Assembly: GCA_965116865.1 (NCBI GenBank)
Contig: OZ220727.1
Coordinates: 62,001-126,000 of the forward strand
Reading direction: 5' to 3'
Source: Aldehydirespirator sp965116865
GTDB taxonomy: Bacteria > Actinomycetota > Acidimicrobiia > Acidimicrobiales > Aldehydirespiratoraceae
Length of the DNA stretch: 64,000 bases
In this document: positions 48,389-56,722 of the stretch, piece after piece
How the letters are laid out: every line of letters starts with the position of its first letter
Position numbering within the stretch: position 1 is the first letter of the stretch
Made by a program: the position numbers and the translations under genes
The notes under the pieces: model-generated
The model's database searches: none
The model's input: only the letters and a program-made list of their open reading frames with translations
What the model was told of the DNA's origin: nothing

Positions 48389-48931
48389 ATGGTCGACCAG
48401 CCCGCTCCCGACCGCATCGGCGACTACGCCGGCGTCGTGCTGGCGGTGGCCCGCGCCGAGGGAGTCCAAGCGGAGGTCGAGTCCGAGTTGGCGCGATTCG
48501 CCGAGGCCCTGCGCTCCAGCGACGAGTTGCAGTCCACCCTCGCCGACTCGGTCGTCGACGTGGAGCGTCGGCTGCGGATCACCGAGGACCTGCTCGGCGG
48601 CACGGCTCTCCCCGTCACCGCGGCGCTGGTGTCGCTGGTGGTCGGCGCGGGCCGCGGCGGCGAGCTCGTCGAGATCATCGACGCCGCCATCGACCGGGCC
48701 GCGGCCGGCCGCGACCGGCAGGTGGCTCGGGTGCGCAGCGCGGTGGAGCTCACCGGCGAGCAGCGGTCCCGGCTGACCGAGGCCATCAAGGACTCTTCGG
48801 GACTCGACGTGGAGATCCAGGCCATCGTCGATCCCAGCGTGGTCGGCGGGGTGGTCACCGAGATCGGCGACGAGGTGATCGACGGCAGCGTGCGCAGCCG
48901 TCTGCAGCAGATGCGAAGCGGCCTCGGCTGA
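48389..48931 (+). CDS. atpH: ATP synthase F1 subunit delta
   Basis: 180 residues. Stalk subunit linking b to F1. The N-terminal helical bundle (ADRIGDYAGVVLAVARAEGV type) and the C-terminal part (AVELTGEQRSRLTEAIKDSS, VVGGVVTEIGDEVIDGSVRS, RLQQMR) are the conserved OSCP/delta signatures. The 127-bp gap after atpF has no gene. The C-terminal IGDEVIDGS motif is diagnostic. Confidence 0.94.
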   Translation: MVDQPAPDRIGDYAGVVLAVARAEGVQAEVESELARFAEALRSSDELQSTLADSVVDVERRLRITEDLLGGTALPVTAALVSLVVGAGRGGELVEIIDAAIDRAAAGRDRQVARVRSAVELTGEQRSRLTEAIKDSSGLDVEIQAIVDPSVVGGVVTEIGDEVIDGSVRSRLQQMRSGLG

Positions 48932-48969
48932 GCATGCCGAAGTTCTTCTAGGAGATTGAACAACCAGAC

Positions 48970-50604
48970 ATGAGCGACACAGCACAACTAACGTTCGACG
49001 CGGCGGACATCGCGGCCGCCGTCCGCCGGAGCCTCGACGGCTTCGTCCCGTCGCTGGAGCAGTCGACGGTGGGCCGGGTCCTCGAGGTGGGCGACGGCAT
49101 CGCCCGTGTCTCGGGGCTGCCCGACGCGGCGGTCAACGAGATGCTGCGGTTCGCCAACGGCGCTGTCGGCCTGGCGCTGAACCTCGAGGAGACTTCCATC
49201 GGCGCGGTGGTCCTCGGAGACGTGGAGGGCATCGAGGAGGGCCAGCCGGTGCAGGCCACCGGCGACATCCTGTCGATCCCGGTGGGCGACGGCCTCCTCG
49301 GACGGGTGGTCGACCCGCTGGGCGAGCCGGTGGACGGCAAGGGGCCCCTGTCCAACCCGATACCGCGGCGCATGGAGATCCAGGCGCCGGGCATCACCGG
49401 CCGCAAACCGGTGCATGAGCCGATGCAGACCGGCATCAAGTCCATCGACTCGCTGATCCCGGTCGGCCGGGGCCAGCGCGAGCTGATCATCGGCGACCGC
49501 AAGACGGGCAAGACCACCATCGCTCTCGACACCATCTTGAACCAGCGCGGCCTCGGCGTGAAATGCATCTACGTCGCCATCGGCCAGAAGGCCTCCACCG
49601 TGGCCCAGGCGGTGGCCACTCTCGACGAGCTCGGGGCCATGGACTACACGGTGGTGGTAGTGGCGCCCGCCTCGGAGCCCGCCCCCTACAAGTACCTCGC
49701 TCCCTATGCCGGGTGTGCCATGGGCCAGCATTGGATGGAGAACGGCGAGCACGCCCTGGTCATCTACGACGACCTCTCCAAACAGGCAGAGGCCTACCGC
49801 CAGGTGTCGCTGCTGCTGCGCAGGCCGCCGGGGCGGGAGGCCTATCCCGGCGACGTCTTCTATCTCCACAGCCGCCTGTTGGAGCGGGCTGCCAAGCTCA
49901 GCGACGACCGGGGCGCAGGGTCGCTCACCGCGCTGCCGATCATCGAGACCAAAGCCGGCGACGTGTCGGCCTACATCCCCACCAACGTGATCTCCATCAC
50001 CGACGGTCAGATCTTCCTTCAGGACGACCTGTTCAAGTCGGGGATCCGCCCGGCGGTGGACGTCGGTATCTCGGTCAGCCGGGTCGGCGGCGCGGCCCAG
50101 GTGAAGGCCATGAAGACCGCGGTGGGCACCCTCAAGGGCGACCTCCAGCAGTTCCGGGAGCTCGAGGCCTTCGCTGCTTTCGGATCCGACCTCGACGCGG
50201 TGTCGAAGGCCCAGCTCGAACGGGGCTACCGTCTCACGGAGCTGCTGAAACAGGGTGTGAACAGCCCGCTGCCCGTCGAGGAGCAGGTGGTCTCCGTCTA
50301 CTCCGGCACCCACGGCTACCTCGACGGTGTGCCGATCAGCGACGTGCGACGCTTCGAGAGCGAGCTGCTCGACTGGTTCCGAACCCGCGAGGCGGCCACG
50401 CTTGCCGGGATACGCGACAGCGGGGCCATCTCCGACACCGACGACTTCGACGCCCGAGTCAGGGCTTTCGCCGACCAGTTCGAGACCTCTGAGACTGTCG
50501 CGGGCGCCGAGCCCGACGCGGTCGAGCAGGGCGTGGAGCAGGCCACCATGGTCGACGCCGACACCACCCTGCCCGAAGAGGATCTGAGCAGGGACGGGGA
50601 CTGA
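48970..50604 (+). CDS. atpA: ATP synthase F1 subunit alpha
   Basis: 544 residues, non-catalytic nucleotide-binding subunit. Walker A is IIGDRKTGKTTIALD, with VGRGQREL before it and VYVAIGQK-like IYVAIGQKASTVAQ after. The alpha signature PAVDVGISVSRVGGAAQ is near residues 362-378. The C-terminus has an acidic, Glu/Asp-rich tail beyond the normal end. AGGAG lies 15 nt upstream of the ATG. Confidence 0.98.
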   Translation: MSDTAQLTFDAADIAAAVRRSLDGFVPSLEQSTVGRVLEVGDGIARVSGLPDAAVNEMLRFANGAVGLALNLEETSIGAVVLGDVEGIEEGQPVQATGDILSIPVGDGLLGRVVDPLGEPVDGKGPLSNPIPRRMEIQAPGITGRKPVHEPMQTGIKSIDSLIPVGRGQRELIIGDRKTGKTTIALDTILNQRGLGVKCIYVAIGQKASTVAQAVATLDELGAMDYTVVVVAPASEPAPYKYLAPYAGCAMGQHWMENGEHALVIYDDLSKQAEAYRQVSLLLRRPPGREAYPGDVFYLHSRLLERAAKLSDDRGAGSLTALPIIETKAGDVSAYIPTNVISITDGQIFLQDDLFKSGIRPAVDVGISVSRVGGAAQVKAMKTAVGTLKGDLQQFRELEAFAAFGSDLDAVSKAQLERGYRLTELLKQGVNSPLPVEEQVVSVYSGTHGYLDGVPISDVRRFESELLDWFRTREAATLAGIRDSGAISDTDDFDARVRAFADQFETSETVAGAEPDAVEQGVEQATMVDADTTLPEEDLSRDGD

Positions 50605-50638
50605 GGCGCTCAGGGCTCGGGAGGACTGAGGCAGGGCC

Positions 50639-51628
50639 GTGCCTGGAGGCAGAGAACGCGAGCTGCGGCGGCGCATCGGCAGCATTCAGTCCACCAAGAA
50701 GATCACTCGCGCCATGGAGTTGATCGCGGCCACCCGGGTGGTGAAGGCCATGCAGCGGGCCAACGCGGCCCGGCCCTACGCCCGCCTGATCACCAGCGTG
50801 ATCGAGGACCTCGCCGCCGGCGGGGCCGAGGTCGACCATCCGCTGCTGCGCCAAGCGTCCGAGGTGCGCAACGTAGGGTTCATCGTCATAACCGGCGACC
50901 GCGGCCTCGCCGGGGCCTACAACACGTCGGTGATCCGCACCGCGGAGCGGCAGATCATGGCCCACGTGTCGGAGGGCAAGGGATATTCGCTGTGCTGCGT
51001 GGGCCGCAAGTCGGCCCGCTACTTCCGGTTCCGCAACTACCGTATCGACAACGCCGTGTCCGGCTTCAGCGACAACCCGTCCTACGACGACGCCCGCCGC
51101 ATCGCCGAGACGGTCGGCGGGTCGTTCCTGTCGGAGGCCATAGACCAGGTGGAGCTGATCTACACGGAGTTCGTGTCGATGGGCGCCCAGCGGGTGGTGG
51201 TGCGGCGCTTCCTGCCGCTGATCGACACCGAGATGATGGCCAGGGAAGGCTCGGGCACCGGCCGGGAGGGGAGCTTCGAGTTTGAGCCGTCCCCCGATGC
51301 GGTGCTTGAGGCGCTGCTGCCCCGCTACACCGAGGCCCGACTCTACGGCGCGCTGCTCGACGCGGCCGCGTCGGAGCACGCCAGTCGCCAACGGGCCATG
51401 AAGGCGGCCACCGACAACGCCGAGGATCTGATCACCAAGCTGTCGCGGGCCATGAACCAGGCCCGCCAGGACGCCATCACCACCGAGATCATGGAGATCG
51501 TCGGTGGTGCGGAGGCATTGGGCGGCGACGCGTCCGGCGCTGATGCCGAGCCAGCGTCGGCGTCTCTGCCGGCCGGGTCGGACGCTCCGACGCTGGTCGC
51601 CGCGGGCGAGGGCGGTCGTCCCGCATAG
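50639..51628 (+). CDS. atpG: ATP synthase F1 subunit gamma
   Basis: Central rotor shaft; 329 residues. The N-terminal helix LRRRIGSIQSTKKITRAMEL and VAATRVVKAMQ-like IAATRVVKAMQRAN, VITGDRGLAGAYN and the C-terminal ASEHASRQRAMKAATDNAED are the family signatures. The last about 45 residues are a low-complexity Ala/Ser/Gly tail that most gamma subunits lack. GTG start right at the conserved helix. Confidence 0.97.
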   Translation: MPGGRERELRRRIGSIQSTKKITRAMELIAATRVVKAMQRANAARPYARLITSVIEDLAAGGAEVDHPLLRQASEVRNVGFIVITGDRGLAGAYNTSVIRTAERQIMAHVSEGKGYSLCCVGRKSARYFRFRNYRIDNAVSGFSDNPSYDDARRIAETVGGSFLSEAIDQVELIYTEFVSMGAQRVVVRRFLPLIDTEMMAREGSGTGREGSFEFEPSPDAVLEALLPRYTEARLYGALLDAAASEHASRQRAMKAATDNAEDLITKLSRAMNQARQDAITTEIMEIVGGAEALGGDASGADAEPASASLPAGSDAPTLVAAGEGGRPA

Positions 51629-51796
51629 AACGCCGAGGAACAACACTATGCCGAAGAGCGGACCGCAGGAGGAACGCCTCAGAATGAGCGCCTCGGAGAG
51701 TTCTCAGGAAGCCTGGGAAGCCTGGGAGGGGCGCCCGCGTGGAACGCCGCAGAGTGAGAACCGCAGGAAGAACGCCACAGAAGGACACCGATTGAA

Positions 51797-53263
51797 ATGA
51801 CCGTCACAGAATCCCGCCCCGCAGCGGGGGGAGGCGCCGACCTTCGCTCCGGCCGCATCGTCGGCATCGCCGGCCCGGTCGTGGACGTGGAGTTCCCGCC
51901 CGGGCACCTGCCCGAGATCAACACCGAGCTGGAGTTCACCGTCACCGTCGACGGCACGGACGTGCGAGTGCCCGCCGAGGTGGCCCAGCAGATCGGCGAC
52001 AACCGGGTGAGGGCGATCGCGCTCAAGCCCACCGACGGCCTCACCCGGGGCACCGCGGTGCGCAACACCGGCCACGGCATCCAGGTGCCGGTCGGCGACG
52101 GCACGCTCGGACACGTCTGGAACGTGATGGGCGAGTGCCTCGACACGCCGGGCCACAGCACGCCCGAGCGCTGGGACATCCACCGTCCGGCCCCGTCTTT
52201 CGACTCGCTGGAGCCGTCGTCGCAGATGTTCGAGACCGGCGTGAAGGTGATCGACCTGCTCACCCCCTACAAGCAGGGCGGCAAGATCGGCCTGTTCGGC
52301 GGGGCCGGCGTGGGCAAGACCGTGCTCATCACCGAGATGATCACCCGGGTGGCCACCAACCACGGCGGCGTGTCGGTGTTCGCCGGGGTGGGGGAGCGCA
52401 CCCGCGAGGGCACCGACCTTTTCTTGGAGATGGGCGAGACCGTCATGGGCGACGGCAAGACCCGGGTGCTCGACAAAGCCGCCCTGGTGTTCGGCCAGAT
52501 GGACGAGCCGCCCGGCGTGCGGCTGCGGGTGGCGCTGGCCGGGGTGACGGTGGCCGAGTACTTCCGCGACGTGCAGAACCAGGACGTGCTGTTGTTCATC
52601 GACAACATCTTCCGGTTCGTTCAGGCCGGTTCGGAGGTGTCCACCCTGCTGGGCCGCATGCCTTCGGCGGTGGGCTACCAGCCCACCCTGGCCGACGAGA
52701 TGGGCGAACTCCAGGAGCGGATCACCTCCACCCGGGGCAAGTCGATCACCTCGCTGCAGGCCGTGTACGTGCCGGCCGACGACTACACCGACCCGGCGCC
52801 GTTCACGTCGTTCACCCACTTCGACGGGACCACCGAGCTGAGCCGCGACATCGCCGCGCTGGGCATCTATCCGGCGGTGGACCCGCTGGCGTCCACGTCC
52901 ACCATCCTCGACCCGCTGGTGGTGGGGGAACGCCACTACGCGGTGGCCCGTCGAGTGCAGGAGGTGCTCCAACGCTACAAGGAGCTGCAGGACATCATCG
53001 CCATCCTCGGCCTCGACGAGCTGTCCGAGGAGGACCGGGTGACGGTGGACCGGGCTCGCAAGGTGCAGAGGTTCCTGTCGCAGCCCATGTTCGTGGCCAA
53101 GAACTTCACCGGCCAGGACGGCATCTTCACCCCGGTGGAGGAGACCATCGAGTCGTTCGAGGCGCTGGTCAACGGCGACATGGACGAACTCCCCGAGCAG
53201 GCCTTCTACATGGTGGGCGGCGCCTCCGACGTGGAGCGCAAGGCCGCGGAGCTGCAGGCCTGA
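51797..53263 (+). CDS. atpD: ATP synthase F1 subunit beta
   Basis: Catalytic subunit, 488 residues. Walker A GLFGGAGVGKTVLI, catalytic Glu in VGERTREGTDLFLEM, Walker B DVLLFIDNIFRFVQAGSEVS and the DELSEED-related loop as DELSEEDRV are all present. The 168-bp gap after atpG contains only degenerate GAACGCC/AGGA-type repeats; a weak GGACACCGATTGAA leader precedes the ATG. Confidence 0.98.
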   Translation: MTVTESRPAAGGGADLRSGRIVGIAGPVVDVEFPPGHLPEINTELEFTVTVDGTDVRVPAEVAQQIGDNRVRAIALKPTDGLTRGTAVRNTGHGIQVPVGDGTLGHVWNVMGECLDTPGHSTPERWDIHRPAPSFDSLEPSSQMFETGVKVIDLLTPYKQGGKIGLFGGAGVGKTVLITEMITRVATNHGGVSVFAGVGERTREGTDLFLEMGETVMGDGKTRVLDKAALVFGQMDEPPGVRLRVALAGVTVAEYFRDVQNQDVLLFIDNIFRFVQAGSEVSTLLGRMPSAVGYQPTLADEMGELQERITSTRGKSITSLQAVYVPADDYTDPAPFTSFTHFDGTTELSRDIAALGIYPAVDPLASTSTILDPLVVGERHYAVARRVQEVLQRYKELQDIIAILGLDELSEEDRVTVDRARKVQRFLSQPMFVAKNFTGQDGIFTPVEETIESFEALVNGDMDELPEQAFYMVGGASDVERKAAELQA

Positions 53264-53313
53264 CATGGTTGTGCATGGTGCGGGGCTGAGCCTTGCCGGG
53301 GTCGGGGCCTGAC

Positions 53314-53712
53314 ATGGCCGTCGAGCTCGACGTCGAGTTGGTGTCGCCCGAGGAGGTGACCTATTCGGGCTCGGCCGAGATGGTGATCGTGCGCACCGTC
53401 GAGGAGGGCGACATCGCCTTCCAGGCTGGGCACGTGCCGTTCCTGGGCGTGCTGGCTCCCTGGTCGGTGGACGTGCTGCGCCCCGGAGGCGAGCGCGACG
53501 TCTTCGCCGTGCACCGCGGCTTTGTGGAGGTCAGCCACAACAAGGTGACCATCCTCTCGGACGTCTCCGAGGCCGCCGACGAGGTCGACGCCGTCCGGGC
53601 CGAGGCCGCCCGACGGCGGGCAGTCGAGGCCCTGGCGGCGGACGCTGAGGACGGCGAGGCGGCCGCCGCGCTGGAGCGGGCCGAACTGCGTCTGCGGGTC
53701 GCAGCCGGCTAG
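53314..53712 (+). CDS. atpC: ATP synthase F1 subunit epsilon
   Basis: 132 residues. The N-terminal beta sandwich (LDVELVSPEEVTYSGSAEMV, GDIAFQAGHVPFLGVLAPWS) and the helical hairpin at the end (AARRRAVEALAADAEDGEAA) are typical. ATG 53314 is chosen because homologues begin with the first beta strand; an in-frame ATG at 53293 lies in a locally duplicated stretch. Last gene of the atp operon. The 407 bp that follow hold two kinds of tandem duplication and no gene. Confidence 0.93.
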   Translation: MAVELDVELVSPEEVTYSGSAEMVIVRTVEEGDIAFQAGHVPFLGVLAPWSVDVLRPGGERDVFAVHRGFVEVSHNKVTILSDVSEAADEVDAVRAEAARRRAVEALAADAEDGEAAAALERAELRLRVAAG

Positions 53713-53726
53713 CGCCCCGAGCCGCC

Positions 53727-53829
53727 GCGTGGTCATCCGCGCGTTGAGAGGCTGTTGGGTGGGCATGACTGAAATCGGTGCTGTCGGAGTTTGAGCTGCT
53801 GCGTGGTCATCCGCGCGTTGAGAGGCTGT
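53727..53829. repeat. 74-bp direct duplication downstream of atpC
   Basis: GCGTGGTCATCCGCGCGTTG with the following AGAGGCTGT occurs at 53727 and 53801. Intergenic; no coding signal. Confidence 0.85.
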
Positions 53830-53970
53830 CGGGGCAACGCTCTTCTCGTGCTGTGATGGACGCACGCACGCAGCGCAGCCTTCAGTGCTCGGGGAAGGCC
53901 CTCGGGGTGGGCGCTTCCAAGTCGGCGTGTCTGCCCACGAACGGGCCGTGCCGGTGACGCTGGCCGGCAG

Positions 53971-54136
53971 GGTTTCTACAGGCTGCGGGCCTTGCGGTGG
54001 TGGTGCTCTGTGACAACCCGCCCGCACCCTCGACAGGACTCGGGTTTCTACAGGCTGCGGGCCTTGCGGTGGTGGTGCTCTGTGACAACCCGCCTGCACC
54101 CTCGACAGGACTCGGGTTTTTACAGGCTGCGGGCCT
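53971..54136. repeat. 72-bp tandem repeats derived from the glpX 3' end
   Basis: GGTTTCTACAGGCTGCGGGC begins at 53971 and 54043, and in variant form (GGTTTTTACAGG) at 54115. The third copy contains the real glpX stop and last codons; the other two are copies of the glpX end (HHHRKARSL and stop) placed downstream of it. Confidence 0.93.
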
Positions 54137-55100
54137 TGCGGTGGTGGTGCCGGCCCTCGATGAGGCGCACCGTGCCGGACCGGCTGCGCATCACCAGCGA
54201 CTGGGTATGGCAGTAGTGGGCGTCGAAATGGACGCCCTTGAGCAGGTCTCCGTCGGTCACTCCGGTCGCCGCGAAGAAGCAGTTGTCGGTGTCGACGAGG
54301 TCGTCTTGGGTCAGAACCCGCTCCGTGTCGTAGCCCTGCTTGGTAAGGGCCTTCCGTTCGTGCTCGTTGCGAGGCCACAGGCGGCCCTGCAACGCGCCTC
54401 CCATGCACTTGATGGCGGCCGCGGTGATCACCCCTTCGGGCGTGCCGCCTATCCCGAACAGTATGTCGGCACCGGTGTGGGGCCAGGCTGTGGAGATGGC
54501 GCCGGCAACGTCGCCGTCGGGGATGAGCCTGATGCGGACCCCGGCCTCGCGGACCTCGGCGATCAGGTCCTCGTGGCGGTCGCGGTCGAGGATCACGGCG
54601 GTCAGGTCGTGTATGGACTCTCCCTTGGCGTCGGCCACAGCCTTCAGATTGTCGGCCGGCGACATGGTGATGTCGATCAGGTCGGCGGCTTCGGGACCGG
54701 TGGCGATCTTCTCCATGTACACGCACGGGCCGGGATCGAACATCGTGCCCCGGTCGGCCACCGCGATCACCGACAGGGCGTTGGCTCGCCCCAGCGACGT
54801 GAGGGTGGTGCCGTCTATCGGGTCGACGGCCACGTCGGTTTGCGGCGGTTGGCCGTTGCCGACCCGTTCGCCGTTGTAGAGCATGGGCGCTTCGTCCTTC
54901 TCGCCTTCTCCGATCACGACGATTCCGTCCATCGAGATGTCGCTCAGCACCCTGCGCATGGCGTCCACTGCTGCGCCGTCGGCGCCGTCCTTGTTGCCTC
55001 GACCCATCCAGCGGGACGCCGCGATGGCCGCGCCCTCTGTGATTCGCACCATCTCCAGCGCGATGTTGCGGTCGAGTCTGGGAAGCGCCGAGGATGCCAT
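54120..55100 (-). CDS. glpX: Fructose-1,6-bisphosphatase class II
   Basis: Gluconeogenic enzyme, 326 residues, Li-sensitive Mg/Mn-dependent phosphatase of the GlpX family. Key blocks: NIALEMVRITEGAAIAASRW, GEGEKDEAPMLYNGERVG, VDPIDGTTLTSLGRANALSV (metal site) and GIGGTPEGVITAAAIKCMGG. It is the usual FBPase of actinobacteria. ATG 55100 follows a TAAGTT -10 box by 7 nt on the minus strand, consistent with a leaderless start. The 3' end has been amplified as 72-bp units. Confidence 0.96.
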   Translation of the reverse strand: MASSALPRLDRNIALEMVRITEGAAIAASRWMGRGNKDGADGAAVDAMRRVLSDISMDGIVVIGEGEKDEAPMLYNGERVGNGQPPQTDVAVDPIDGTTLTSLGRANALSVIAVADRGTMFDPGPCVYMEKIATGPEAADLIDITMSPADNLKAVADAKGESIHDLTAVILDRDRHEDLIAEVREAGVRIRLIPDGDVAGAISTAWPHTGADILFGIGGTPEGVITAAAIKCMGGALQGRLWPRNEHERKALTKQGYDTERVLTQDDLVDTDNCFFAATGVTDGDLLKGVHFDAHYCHTQSLVMRSRSGTVRLIEGRHHHRKARSL

Positions 55101-55245
55101 GAGCGCGAACTTATCCGAAACCGGGCGCCGACGAGCGTCATGGTGCGCTGAGATCGACGCTTGGGGGCCGGTGCGACTTTCAGTGTTGGGCCGCGAACGC
55201 GTTCGGTGGGACCGCAAGACGGTGACGGGGTGGCAAGATAATGGG

Positions 55246-56661
55246 GTGTCTGCCGCGTTCCGGGACAGGTTCCGCCGTTCCATGGGAGGCTTCGAGTCTG
55301 AGACGCCCTCCGTCGAGCCGAGCGACGACGATGCCGGCGTCGGCGACGGCGACGGCGACGGCGGCGGCGAGTGGCTGGCATACGAGCTCCACGAGTGGTC
55401 GCTCGAGAGCCGGGTCATGCTCCAGCAGCTGATCACCGTCGATGAGGTCGTCCACGCGTGGCAGGGCACGACGTTGATGATCCACGAGTCGCTGGAGGAG
55501 AAGGTCGACAGCCTCGTGGAAGAGGTCGAGGAGACGGAGCGAGCGAGGGAGGCGACTAGCCGGCCGATCGGACCAGAGGACGTCTTGACAGCGTTCGAGC
55601 TCGCAGAATGGTCGGAGGCGCTGCGAGCGGAGCTGGTGGAACGACTGGTGCAGGACCGAGTGCCGCACATTCTGCACACTGGCGGCGAGTTCGGTGAGGG
55701 TGGGGTTGTTGAGGGCGGCCCGGCTGTCGACATGGGCGGCGAAGTTGCGGGCGAGTCGGGGGTGGTGCGTGCTGGCGGCGAGTTCGGTGAGGGTGGGGTT
55801 GTTGAGGGCGGCGAAGTTGCGGGCGAGTCGGGGGTGGTGCGTGCTGGCGGCGAGTTCGGTGAGGGTGGGGTTGTTGAGGGCGGCTCTGCTGACGATGGCG
55901 TCGACATGGGCGGCGAATCGGGAGAGGTTGGCGAGGAGCAGCAGGAACAGGTTTCGCAGCGGGATCTTGGGGTCGATATGGGCGGCGAAGTTGCGGGCGA
56001 GTCGGGGGTGGTGCGTGCTGGCGGCGAGTTCGGTGAGGGTGGGGTTGTTGAGGGCGGCTCTGCTGACGATGGCGTCGACATGGGCGGCGAATCGGGAGAG
56101 GTTGGCGAGGAGCAGCAGGAACAGGTTTCGCAGCGGGATCTTGGGGTCGATATGGGCGGCGAAGTTGCGGGCGAGTCGGGGGTGGTGCGTGCTGGCGGCG
56201 AGTTCGGTGAGGGTGGGGTTGTTGAGGGCGGCTCTGCTGACGATGGCGTCGACATGGGCGGCGAATCGGGAGAGGTTGGCGAGGTCTTCGATCTGCTTGT
56301 CCGTGAGGCGGACGAGGATCGCGTCGAACTGGTGATCGACGAGTTGCTGGCACGGGAGGAGGAAGCCCAGTTCGAGGAGCTTGACGGCCTCGAGGTGAAC
56401 GATCTCCTCAGCCGCCTGTTCGTGGCCTGCGACCGGCTGCGGCGCGATCCCGGCGACCTCGACGGCATACGGAGCGTGGTGACGAACGCCCGACGGATTG
56501 CCGGAGTGCGGACGCCGTTCGGGTTCTCGGCGGCCAGCTGGCGAGAGCTGCGGAACGCGGTCGGTGAGTTGCTCGACTTGGTGGAGAGCGAGGACACAGA
56601 CACCGAGGATCTGCGCGAGTCGGCCCACCGCATGAGAGACACCCTCAGGATGCTCGTCTGA
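55246..56661 (+). CDS. Acidic protein of unknown function with amplified central repeat
   Basis: From GTG 55246, 471 residues. The N-terminal about 145 residues are acidic and helical (ELHEWSLESRVMLQQLITVD, ESLEEKVDSLVEEVEETERA). The last about 125 residues are helical too (DLLVREADEDRVELVIDELL, SRLFVACDRLRRDPGDLDGI). Between them a Gly/Glu/Val-rich stretch comes from 177-bp DNA repeats. No family recognised. On the opposite strand the same repeats are open and read as alpha-helical repeats (LNNPTLTELAAS, PRLARNFAAHID). The plus strand is preferred because both flanks look like genuine protein; the middle may be inserted or non-coding. Confidence 0.5.
   Translation: MSAAFRDRFRRSMGGFESETPSVEPSDDDAGVGDGDGDGGGEWLAYELHEWSLESRVMLQQLITVDEVVHAWQGTTLMIHESLEEKVDSLVEEVEETERAREATSRPIGPEDVLTAFELAEWSEALRAELVERLVQDRVPHILHTGGEFGEGGVVEGGPAVDMGGEVAGESGVVRAGGEFGEGGVVEGGEVAGESGVVRAGGEFGEGGVVEGGSADDGVDMGGESGEVGEEQQEQVSQRDLGVDMGGEVAGESGVVRAGGEFGEGGVVEGGSADDGVDMGGESGEVGEEQQEQVSQRDLGVDMGGEVAGESGVVRAGGEFGEGGVVEGGSADDGVDMGGESGEVGEVFDLLVREADEDRVELVIDELLAREEEAQFEELDGLEVNDLLSRLFVACDRLRRDPGDLDGIRSVVTNARRIAGVRTPFGFSAASWRELRNAVGELLDLVESEDTDTEDLRESAHRMRDTLRMLV
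55780..56283. repeat. Tandem repeat, 177-bp unit plus partial units, open on both strands
   Basis: GGCGGCGAGTTCGGTGAGGG occurs at about 55681, 55783, 55846, 56023 and 56200; the last three are 177 bp apart. The unit length (59 codons) keeps frames open on both strands. Confidence 0.9.
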
Positions 56662-56722
56662 GTGGCACGGGCCGGTACCCGCCTCTGGCTGGACTCTCAA
56701 TCTCGGCTACTACATTGGTGCC

